A DNA stretch of 19,403 nt from the NCBI GenBank assembly GCA_020723225.1, contig DYJG01000007.1, positions 1 to 19,403 of the forward strand. Reading direction: 5' to 3'. The notes beneath the pieces are model-generated. The model was not told the origin of the DNA. It searched no databases and saw only the letters and a list, made by a program, of their open reading frames with translations. Shown one piece after another: positions 6,529 through 13,500 of this stretch. How positions within the stretch are numbered: the stretch's first letter is position 1; every line of letters starts with the position of its first letter. The position numbers were made by a program, and so were the translations under genes. The stretch is from Desulfobacca acetoxidans. GTDB taxonomy: Bacteria > Desulfobacterota > Desulfobaccia > Desulfobaccales > 0-14-0-80-60-11.

Positions 6529-6909
6529 ATGTATAGCGAGATCGTGATGGATCATTTTGCCAATCCCAGGAATGCCGGGGTCATCGAGGATGCGGACGGC
6601 GTCGGGGAAGTGGGCAACCCCATGTGCGGGGACATGATGACCTTTTATATCAAGGTCAAGGATGACCTTCTGGAGGACGTGAAGTTCCAGACCTTCGGTT
6701 GTGTGGCCGCAATTGCGGTCTCCAGCATGGTGAGTGAGATGGCCAAGGGTAAAAGGCTGGTAGAAGCGCAGCAGATCACCAACAAGTCGGTGGCCGAAAC
6801 CTTGGGCGGCCTGCCCAAGAATAAGATGCACTGCTCCAACCTGGGCGCCGAGGCCCTGGCCCTGGCCATTAAGAATTACCGGGAAAAACAAAAAAAGAAC
6901 GCGGCTTAA
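6529..6909 (+). CDS. iscU: IscU/NifU-N-type Fe-S cluster scaffold
   Basis: Scaffold on which [2Fe-2S] or [4Fe-4S] clusters are built before transfer to apoproteins. It has 126 residues, normal for IscU. It begins MYSEIVMDHFANPRNAG and carries the three cluster cysteines: C33 with D35 in NPMCGDM, C58 in FGCVAAIA and C102 preceded by H101 in KMHCSNLG. The HscA-recognition motif LPPVK is replaced by LPKNK, and no hscA, hscB or ferredoxin gene is nearby, so release by that chaperone pair is unlikely. In-frame codons reach upstream to 6460 inside rrf2, but the ATG here follows a strong GGGAAGGAG. Its neighbour suppliers would be the degenerate IscS-like protein and the TusA-like carrier. It may belong to the minimal two-protein systems of anaerobes rather than classical ISC. 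Confidence 0.93.
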   Translation: MYSEIVMDHFANPRNAGVIEDADGVGEVGNPMCGDMMTFYIKVKDDLLEDVKFQTFGCVAAIAVSSMVSEMAKGKRLVEAQQITNKSVAETLGGLPKNKMHCSNLGAEALALAIKNYREKQKKNAA

Positions 6910-6924
6910 TGGAAAGGAAACAAC

Positions 6925-7542
6925 ATGAATCCACCACTCCCTCAAGAGAAAACCGATGGTCCCATACATGAGAAAACCGATGCGCCGATGCCCATTAAAC
7001 CGGGAGAAAGGGACCGCTCCCTGGCCGCGGAGGTGAGAAGCCGCAGCGGCACGAACTTCAACTGCTGTTTCCAGTGCCGCTCCTGCGGCAACGGCTGTCC
7101 TTTTATCCAGGCCATGGATTACCCCCCCAACGTCCTCTTGCGCATGCTGCAATACGGCATGGACCGGGAGGTCCTGGAATCGAAGACCATTTGGGTCTGC
7201 GCGGGCTGCCATACCTGCTCCAGCCAGTGCCCCATGGCCATCGATCTGGCCGGGGTGATGAACACCTTGCGCATCATGGCCATGGAGCGGGGGGCGGCCG
7301 TGGCCAAACCCAATATCCTCAAGTTTCACGAGGAGGTGCTGGGCTCTCTCAGGCGCTACGGCCGGGCCCACAAACTGGGGATCATGTGGCGCTACAAATT
7401 ACGGACCCGCCGCTGGTTCAGCGACATGGACACCGGGCTGAAAATGCTGGCGAAGCGTAAATTGGAACTGATCCCTTCCCGGGTGAAGGCCATCAAAGAG
7501 ATCGAAGATCTCTTCCAGCGCTATGGGAGGAACGGCAAATGA
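6925..7542 (+). CDS. hdrC: HdrC-like protein with two [4Fe-4S] motifs
   Basis: Electron-transfer subunit of heterodisulfide-reductase type (205 residues). It has two ferredoxin-like CxxCxxCxxxCP motifs: C48/C51/C54/C58 and C92/C95/C98/C102. The basic helical C-terminus is like that of HdrC. The N-terminal about 35 residues are proline-rich and contain a short duplicated EKTD motif (in DNA, GAGAAAACCGATG repeated 24 bp apart). The start ATG follows GGAAAGGAAA. The gene begins 15 bp after iscU and overlaps hdrB by 4 bp (ATGA), so the two are translationally coupled. No hdrA (flavin bifurcating subunit) is present, so the electron donor may be another HdrA, a ferredoxin or a membrane complex. 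Membership of the Fe-S operon hints at a role in sulfur redox chemistry, which is inference. Confidence 0.9.
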   Translation: MNPPLPQEKTDGPIHEKTDAPMPIKPGERDRSLAAEVRSRSGTNFNCCFQCRSCGNGCPFIQAMDYPPNVLLRMLQYGMDREVLESKTIWVCAGCHTCSSQCPMAIDLAGVMNTLRIMAMERGAAVAKPNILKFHEEVLGSLRRYGRAHKLGIMWRYKLRTRRWFSDMDTGLKMLAKRKLELIPSRVKAIKEIEDLFQRYGRNGK

Positions 7543-8396
7543 GCGGCCGCCAAGAACTTGATTTTTCCTACTTCCCCGGCTGTTCCATGGCCACCACCGC
7601 CGCGGAAAGCAACGCGTCCCTGATGAAGGCCGCCAAAATAGTGGGCCTTAATCTGGAGGAATTGGAAGACTGGAATTGCTGCGGCTCTTCTTCGGCGCAA
7701 ACCATGTGCGCGGATCTGGGGTTGGCCATGGCGGCCCGGAACCTGTCCCTGGCGCCCCGGGGACGGCCTCTGGTGGCCATGTGCCCCCGGTGCCTCCATT
7801 ACCTGCGCAGTGTGCAAGCGCGTCTTAAGAACGACCCGGAGACCCGTCGGGACCTGGAAGAGCGCTGGGGCCGTTTCATTCCCCTGGACCTGGAGATCAT
7901 CCACTTCCTGGAGGTCCTGGTGCGCTACGCGCCCGAACGCCTGAAACAGAACGTCAAGCGGAGCCTGAAGGGCCTCAAATTCGTGCCTTACTACGGCTGC
8001 ACCGTGTTCCGTCCCCCCGGTTTGGCCCGGGAGAAGTATTACCAGGGGGAGATGGAGAACGTCCTCTCCATCTTGGGCGCTGAGCCCATTATCGGCGCTT
8101 ATACCCACCGCTGCTGCGGTTCGTTTCTGTCGGCCACCGACCCGGAACTGGTCACGCCTCTGGTCAATGAGATCGTGGACAGCGCGGTGCTGGCCGAGGC
8201 CCATTGCCTGGTCACGGCCTGCGCCATGTGCCAGCTCAACCTGGAGATTCGCTGCGACTCCCGGGTCAAATTGCCGGTCTTCCATTTCTCCGAGGTCCTG
8301 GCCCTGGCTTTGGGCGCAGAGGACTATGAGGGCTGGTTCGCCCGCCACCTGGTGGACCCCCGGCCGCTGCTGAAGGAACTGGCCCTGGTGGCGTGA
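7539..8396 (+). CDS. hdrB: HdrB-like protein with two CCG (cysteine-rich) domains
   Basis: Catalytic-type subunit of the heterodisulfide-reductase family (285 residues). Two CCG domains are complete: C15, C47-C48-G, C82/C85 in CPRC; and C154, C192-C193-G, C228/C231 in CAMC. In methanogen HdrB such motifs bind two non-cubane [4Fe-4S] clusters that cleave disulfides. Related proteins act in sulfate reducers and in the sHdr sulfur-oxidation pathway, where TusA-type carriers are partners. Here the pair could reduce a protein persulfide, polysulfide or disulfide, or feed electrons to cluster assembly; the substrate cannot be read from sequence. The start overlaps the hdrC stop (ATGA). It is the last gene of the operon, and its stop lies inside the first unit of the repeat array that follows. 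Confidence 0.92.
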   Translation: MSGRQELDFSYFPGCSMATTAAESNASLMKAAKIVGLNLEELEDWNCCGSSSAQTMCADLGLAMAARNLSLAPRGRPLVAMCPRCLHYLRSVQARLKNDPETRRDLEERWGRFIPLDLEIIHFLEVLVRYAPERLKQNVKRSLKGLKFVPYYGCTVFRPPGLAREKYYQGEMENVLSILGAEPIIGAYTHRCCGSFLSATDPELVTPLVNEIVDSAVLAEAHCLVTACAMCQLNLEIRCDSRVKLPVFHFSEVLALALGAEDYEGWFARHLVDPRPLLKELALVA

Positions 8397-8479
8397 GAAA
8401 GTGAGCGGTGAGCGGTGAGCAGAGTTCCGGGTTCCGGGTTCCGAGTTGCGGGTTGCGAGTTGTGAGTTATGAGTTATGA
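8393..8479 (+). repeat. Evolving 7-bp tandem repeat array
   Basis: The array starts with GTGAGAAA, which contains the hdrB stop. Next come three GTGAGCR units (8401-8421) and a two-base phase slip. Then eight uninterrupted heptamers (8424-8479) drift one base at a time: GTTCCGG twice, GTTCCGA, GTTGCGG, GTTGCGA, GTTGTGA, GTTATGA twice. The fixed period with stepwise change resembles the heptameric short tandem repeats known from several bacterial groups. There are no spacers, so it is not a CRISPR array. Confidence 0.9.
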
Positions 8480-8486
8480 AACGGTG

Positions 8487-8508
8487 GCACAGGCTTTCCA
8501 GTCTGTGC
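8487..8508. repeat. Hairpin, 9-bp stem (GCACAGGCT type)
   Basis: GCACAGGCT-TTCC-AGTCTGTGC forms a 9-bp stem with one G-T wobble and a four-base loop. There is no T run after it, so it is not a convincing terminator. From memory, this looks like a dispersed intergenic palindrome found in several bacterial genomes; copy number needs a genome search. Confidence 0.7.
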
Positions 8509-8566
8509 GGATTAATTAATCCATCCAATATTGCTTATGTATTTGACCTCAAATTAGGATATTGAT

Positions 8567-8590
8567 GGGGCGGGCCTTCGTGCCCGCCCC
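8567..8590. repeat. Perfect 9-bp GC hairpin
   Basis: GGGGCGGGC-CTTCGT-GCCCGCCCC is a perfect inverted repeat with a 6-base loop. It is very stable and followed by mixed sequence rather than T, so it is more like a REP-type palindrome or transcript-end stabiliser for the operon than an intrinsic terminator. Confidence 0.75.
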
Positions 8591-8713
8591 GGTCCGGACT
8601 ATCTCCAACACATTATTTCCACCTCATAAGCCCCAATCTGGCAAAAATAAGCGAATCTAGATAGAATAATGCCGAACTCGCCTGAACTATGAGAGGCGAT
8701 AGAGGAATTCTTT

Positions 8714-8727
8714 TAACTCGGAACTCG
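8714..8727 (-). repeat. Inverted copy of the heptamer, AACTCGG twice
   Basis: Two tandem AACTCGG units are the reverse complement of the GTTCCGA-type units at 8424-8444, read in shifted phase. With the array near 8424 they form an inverted pair around both hairpins. Confidence 0.65.
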
Positions 8728-8770
8728 GATCTCTTCCGCGCACAGAGCTGAATATTATCGGACCTGAACC

Positions 8771-9784
8771 ATGATTAATTACCTCTTCCGCCGTAGACTG
8801 GCAAAAACCCGGGACCGGGCCGGGGAAATCACCCTTGGGGACCTGGAGCAGGCCCGGAAAGTCGTTTTTGCCCTCTTTGCCCGCTACGGGGACGTGATCA
8901 TCAGCCTCAGCGTCATCAAGGAGTTCATCCGCAAATATCCCGATAAGAAGTTTTTTTTAGTCACCTCCCACCAGATGTACCCTTACGCCCACAAGCTGCT
9001 GGGGCCGCAGGCAACGGTGCTGAGCTTCGATAAACGCAGAAACCCCGTCAAACTAATGAAGATCGTATCCTTATTGAAACGGGAAGGGGTGGATTTGGGG
9101 TTTAATCCCTGGAGCAGCGGCGATGAGGCCAGGTTTATTATCAGTTATGCCCGCAAATTCCAGTTTTATACGGGCTTCCAGGGCATCGGCAACCTCTATG
9201 ACCGGGTCCGGGATTATCTTAAGTTGCCCCATGCCGGCCGGGTGTTGCCGGCGTGGAGCCTGGACGGAGTGAAGCGTCTGGTCATCTGCCCCTGTTCCAC
9301 GGCCCCGGCCAAGAGCCTGGACCAGGACCGGCTCCGGAGATTGCTGGAGCAGGTCCGGCAAAGATTTCCCGGAGTAGAGATAACGGTGGCCGTGCCCCCT
9401 CAAGAAGCCCGCAATACCAAAATCCCGGAGCCGGTCTTCGTCTTCCAAAAGAGCAAGGCCGCGTCCCAGGCCTTCCTGAACCTGCTGGAGGGTGCAGACC
9501 TGGTCATCAGCGTGGACGCGGGGCCGCTGCACCTGGCGGATAAGCTGGGCAAAAGGACCATCGGCCTCTTCGGACCCACCACCCCCCTGGGGGTGCTGGA
9601 CCGGGGCACCAACGTGGCCGCGGTTAGGGACCCAGGCCTCACGGGGTTCTTCTGCGGGGTGAAGTGCCGGGAGCCCCGCTGCCTGGAGCGGCTCCTGGCC
9701 GGGGACCTCCTGGATTGCCGGGTTACGGGTTATGACGAGGCCCCGGGAGAAATTTGGGAACTGGCGCAATGCCGGTTAAAGTAA
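8771..9784 (+). CDS. Glycosyltransferase family 9 (ADP-heptose:LPS heptosyltransferase-like)
   Basis: Cytoplasmic GT-B enzyme of 337 residues, in the family that adds heptose to lipopolysaccharide core from ADP-heptose. The N-terminal Rossmann half has VVFALFARYGDVIISLSVI, where classical members have a GDxxLxxP segment. The C-terminal donor-binding half has SVDAGPLHLADKLG (D249, H254) followed by TIGLFGPTTP, the family signature. A short cysteine-bearing tail (FFCGVKCREPRC) is like that of related enzymes. The N-terminal extension of about 28 basic residues is unusual, and the ATG has no good Shine-Dalgarno, so the start is less certain than the family. It stands alone between two repeat- or promoter-rich gaps; the exact sugar substrate is unknown. 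Confidence 0.85.
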   Translation: MINYLFRRRLAKTRDRAGEITLGDLEQARKVVFALFARYGDVIISLSVIKEFIRKYPDKKFFLVTSHQMYPYAHKLLGPQATVLSFDKRRNPVKLMKIVSLLKREGVDLGFNPWSSGDEARFIISYARKFQFYTGFQGIGNLYDRVRDYLKLPHAGRVLPAWSLDGVKRLVICPCSTAPAKSLDQDRLRRLLEQVRQRFPGVEITVAVPPQEARNTKIPEPVFVFQKSKAASQAFLNLLEGADLVISVDAGPLHLADKLGKRTIGLFGPTTPLGVLDRGTNVAAVRDPGLTGFFCGVKCREPRCLERLLAGDLLDCRVTGYDEAPGEIWELAQCRLK

Positions 9785-9830
9785 AGCCCTGCCTAAATAT
9801 ACCTGCACATAATTGTGTCTATATAATATC

Positions 9831-9859
9831 TTGACAAGATAGACCGCCGGTCTTATAAT
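9831..9859 (+). promoter_or_regulatory. Consensus sigma-70 promoter with palindromic operator in the spacer
   Basis: TTGACA (9831-9836), a 17-bp spacer and TATAAT (9854-9859) match the consensus at every position. The spacer contains AGACC-GCC-GGTCT (9841-9853), an inverted repeat ending right at the -10. A repressor bound there would block polymerase. AGACC/GGTCT half-sites occur in some TetR-family operators, but the regulator is not in this window. Confidence 0.8.
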
Positions 9860-10017
9860 ATTTCTGTTGGATGAGACGTTGGCCGCGGCCTTTGCACAGC
9901 CCCCCAACCCCCCCACCCGCACAAAAAATCGAACTCCTTACCCAGGAAGCCGGGACTCCGTGATGGGGCCGCCGTTATAATTCGGGCCCTGGGAAGAGTA
10001 AAGAAGGTACCGAAAAA

Positions 10018-10224
10018 ATGATTGATGAACATGGTTTCGATCTTGGCAATACCCAATTCCAGCCCCAGGCGGAAGTCGTCACCGCGGTGCTGCCCCACCC
10101 CGTCCACGGCCGGTTAACCGAAAGGGTAATCCCCCTGGTGCGGCGCTATCTTTCTTTCAGCGGCTGCCCCTACGTGCTCTGCTGGCGGGATCATGGGGTG
10201 GCTTATTATACGCCCGTCTGCTAA
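10018..10224 (+). CDS. Small orphan protein, 68 residues
   Basis: I do not recognise this gene. It begins MIDEHGFDLGNTQF and has a middle stretch AVLPHPVHGRLTERVIPLV. Its C-terminus carries three cysteines (GCPYVLCWRDHG, ending PVC). There is no signal peptide or membrane segment. The unit is well marked: a consensus promoter about 160 bp upstream, GAAGG (10001-10005) before an A-rich run and the ATG, and a strong terminator 13 bp after the stop. The long leader (about 9866-10017) contains a GGCCGCGGCC palindrome and a C-rich stretch (9898-9921). A second TATAAT at 9976-9981 lacks a -35. Alternatively the transcript itself is a structured small RNA and the ORF is fortuitous. Confidence 0.55.
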   Translation: MIDEHGFDLGNTQFQPQAEVVTAVLPHPVHGRLTERVIPLVRRYLSFSGCPYVLCWRDHGVAYYTPVC

Positions 10225-10237
10225 GGTTTGAATCATA

Positions 10238-10280
10238 GGGGATGCCGCGGCCGGCGGCATCCCCGTTTCCTTTCTTCTCT
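10238..10280 (+). terminator. Strong intrinsic terminator
   Basis: A perfect 11-bp stem, GGGGATGCCGC (10238-10248) with GCGGCATCCCC (10254-10264) and a 5-base loop, is followed by a pyrimidine run rich in T (10266-10280). It ends the small-ORF transcription unit. Confidence 0.85.
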
Positions 10281-10333
10281 AATTCCCATCTGAAACTGCC
10301 ACCCATTTCCTGCCAATCCGCTGCTGGTGATCC

Positions 10334-10364
10334 CCCCGGCCCGGCAATGCCGGTCCATCCGGGG
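10334..10364. repeat. Nested hairpin in the leader of the large kinase
   Basis: An inner stem CCGGC-AAT-GCCGG (10341-10353) lies inside an outer CCCCGG/CCGGGG pairing (10334-10339 with 10359-10364). It sits between the terminator and the kinase gene. No known riboswitch class was recognised; it may be a second terminator-like stem or a leader structure. Confidence 0.45.
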
Positions 10365-10417
10365 AGATGCGCCTGTTTCCCTTTAAAAATCTGAATTAAT
10401 TAGAGGAAGATTCCGAT

Positions 10418-10507
10418 ATGAAAATGAAAAGTTTTATTCATATAGGGATTTATTTTAATATGGACCGGATATCCAGTCTTCCGCAAGGGGATCAAGATGC
10501 GGGATGA
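10418..10507 (+). CDS. Possible 29-codon leader ORF overlapping the large kinase start
   Basis: An ATG at 10418 follows AGAGGAAGA (10402-10410) at suitable spacing and opens 29 codons (starting MKMKSFIHIGIYF) ending in TGA at 10505-10507. The stop lies 11 bp inside the kinase gene, in another frame, so ribosomes finishing it could re-initiate at the kinase ATG (10497), which has its own AAGGGG. The AT-rich composition contrasts with the coding sequence around it. It may be a translational-coupling leader or chance. Confidence 0.35.
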   Translation: MKMKSFIHIGIYFNMDRISSLPQGDQDAG

Positions 10508-13500
10508 AGATAAGAGCAAGGAGCAACTGATCAAGGAATTGAGGGAGTTACGCCGCCGAGCCGGGAAGGCGCCGCGGCGGGATTACCCCTTGTTCGCCCA
10601 CCCCGGGGAGAGCGGCCCGGCGGCATCCGGACCGGAAGAAAAGAAAAAAATCCGGGTTGCCGGCATCGATATCGAGTGGGATCCCAAGCTTGGCGCCTGC
10701 ACCCTTGAGGATATGGCCGCCACCATGCGCAAACTGGAGGAAGAGGTCGCCGAGCGTCAACGCGCGGAGGAGGTCCTGCGGGAATATCATCAAAAGCTGG
10801 AAGCCCTGATTCAGGCCTCGCCCTTAAGCATCTTCGTCCTGGACCCCGAAGGCAAAATCCTGCTTTGGAATCCGGCCTCGGAAAGCACCTTCGGCTGGAG
10901 CGCCAAGGAGGTCTTGGGCCGGGTGCTGCCCATCGTGCCCGAGGATAAGGAAGAGGAGTTTTGGAATAACCTGCGCCGGGGTTTGGCCGGCGATTCCTTA
11001 AAGGGCGTGGAGTTGCGCCGCCGCAAGAAGGACGGCACGCCCATCGATATCAACGTTTACACTTCCCCCCTTTATGATTCCCAGGGCCAGGTCACCGGGC
11101 TCATGGTGGTGGACGCCGATGTCACCGAACGGAAGCGGGCGGACGAGTTAATAAAATTAAATGAGTCGCGCCTGGAAGCCTTGCTGCAACTGAACCAGAT
11201 GACGGACGCCTCCCTTTCCGAAATAACCAATTTTGCCATGGAAGAAGCGATCCGGCTGACCGGGAGCAAGATCGGCTACATCGCCTTTATGAATGAAGAT
11301 GAGACGGTATTGACCATGCACGCCTGGTCCAGGGCCGCCATGGCCGAATGCCGCATTTCCGACAAGACGCTGAAATATCCCGTGGAGACCACGGGACTCT
11401 GGGGTGAGGCGGTGCGCCAACGGCGGCCGATCATCACCAATGACTACGGCGCGGCCAATCCCTGGAAAAAGGGCTATCCCGAAGGCCACGTGCATATCCT
11501 CAGGCATATGAATGTGCCGATTTCCGACGGCCAGAAAATCGTTTTGGTTGCCGGGGTGGGGAATAAGCCGGCAGACTACGATGAATCGGACGTGCGGCAG
11601 CTTACCCTCCTGATGGAGGGGATGTGGCGGATGCTGCAGCGCAATCAGGCGGAGGCCGAACTGGAGCAATCCATTTCCCTGCTCCAGGCCACCCTGGAGT
11701 CCACGGCCGACGGCTTGCTGGTGGTGGATAACTTCGGAAAGATCCTCGCCTACAACCGGAAGTTTGCCCAGATGTGGCGTATTCCTGAAAGTGTCCTGGC
11801 CTCCCGGGATGATGACCAGGCCCTGGCCTTTGTCCTGGAGCAAGTCAGGGACCCGGATGGTTTTGTTAGGAAAGTGTGGGAGTTATATGGCGAACGGGAG
11901 GCGGAGAGTTTCGACTTGATAGAGTTTAAGGATGGGAGAGTTTTTGAACGCTTTTCCCAACCGCAGCGCATCGGCGAAACCATTGTGGGCCGGGTTTGGA
12001 GTTTCCGGGATATCACGGAGCGCAAGCAAGCGGAAGAAGCTCTGCGCGAGAGCGAGTTGAAGTACCGCACCCTCTTTGAGAGTTCGGCAGAAGGCATTTT
12101 CTTGATGACGGATGTCTTTTTCGACTGCAATGAACAGGCCTGCAAACTCTGGAAGTGCAATCGGGAGGATATTGTGGGGCGTTCCCCGGTGGAATTTTCT
12201 CCGGAGGTTCAGCCCGATGGCCGCAGGTCGTCGGAAGCGGCCCAAGAATACCTGGCCGCGGCCTTGGCAGGAGAGCCTCAATTTTTCTACTGGCAGCACC
12301 TCAGAAAAGACGGCATCCTAATTGACACCGAAATCTCAATAACATCGCTCATGGTAGACGGGCGGAAAATCCTGCAAGCAACCATGCGGGATATCACTGA
12401 ACGCCAACGCGGGGAAGAGGCCATCCGGGAGAGCGAAGAAAAATATCGCAAACTCATGGAAACGGCCCATGACGCCATTTTCATCGCCGACGCGGACACC
12501 AGAGGGATTCTCGAAGCCAACTGCAAGGCCCAGGAGTTATTGGGCCTGCCCCAGGAACAAATCATCGGCCTGCACCAGAGTCAAGTCCATCCGCCGGAGG
12601 AGGCGGAAAGATACAAAGCGATTTTTCAGGAACATATCGGAAAGGGCGGGGTTATCAGCGAAGACATTTATGTGTCAGATTCCCAAGGCCGCTGCATCCC
12701 GGTAGAAATCGGCGCCAGCGTCATCGAGGTGAAAGGCAAAAGGCTGATTTATGGGATTTTCCGGAACCTCACGGCCCAGCGGCAAGCCGAGAAAGCCTTG
12801 CGCCGGAGTGAAGAAACATACCGGCTGTTGGTGAACCAGATTCCCGCAGTGGTCTTTAAAGGATATCCGGATTGGAGTATCGATTTTTTTGATGACAAGA
12901 TTAAAAGCCTCGCCGGCTACGGCAAAGAAGAGTTCGATTCCCGCCGCTTAAAATGGTCCGACCTGATCCTGCCGGATGATTTTGAGGAAATCAAGAGCCA
13001 ATCCCGGGAAGCCGTCAATGCCCACAGCAGGTCTTATGAACGGGAATATCGCATCCGCAGAAAAGACGGCGGCATCGCCTGGGTCCAGGCCATGGGTCAA
13101 AGATTTTACGATGCGGCCGGCAAGCTTGAATACACCAGCGGCGTATTTTTCGACATCACCAGGCGCAAAAGGGCTGAGGAAGCTTTGCTTAACTATGAGT
13201 TCATAGCCAATACCGCCAAAGACTGCATGACCCTGATCGACCGCAATTACGTGTACGTGGCGGCCAACGCCGCTTACTGCCGGGCCCACGACAAACGCCT
13301 GGAAGAAATGGTGGGGGCAGGCGTGGCCCAAATTTGGGGAGAAGATTCCTTTAATAATGTCATCAGGGGCTATCTCGACCAATGTTTTGCCGGCAGGGCC
13401 GTGGAATTCGAAGGCTGGTTCGAATTCGGCAGAAACGGCATGGGGTGTTATCATGTCTTTTATAATCCGTATTTTGATGCCGACGGCAAAGTAGTTTATG

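Larger units (their letters stand above)
8397..8770. other. 374-bp non-coding region rich in short repeats
   Basis: No credible gene lies here. It holds, in order, a 7-bp tandem array, two hairpins (8487-8508 and 8567-8590), AT-rich spacer, and an inverted copy of the heptamer at 8714-8727. No consensus promoter or strong Shine-Dalgarno for the following gene was recognised; the best ribosome-binding match before 8771 is poor. Confidence 0.8.

Noticed and set aside
8401..8479. CRISPR array
   Set aside because: The repeats are 7 bp, contiguous and without spacers, and no cas gene is present.
10265..10496. Riboswitch (for example cyclic-di-GMP type) in the leader of the large kinase
   Set aside because: Stems are present but I found none of the conserved loop sequences of known classes; only a nested hairpin is annotated.
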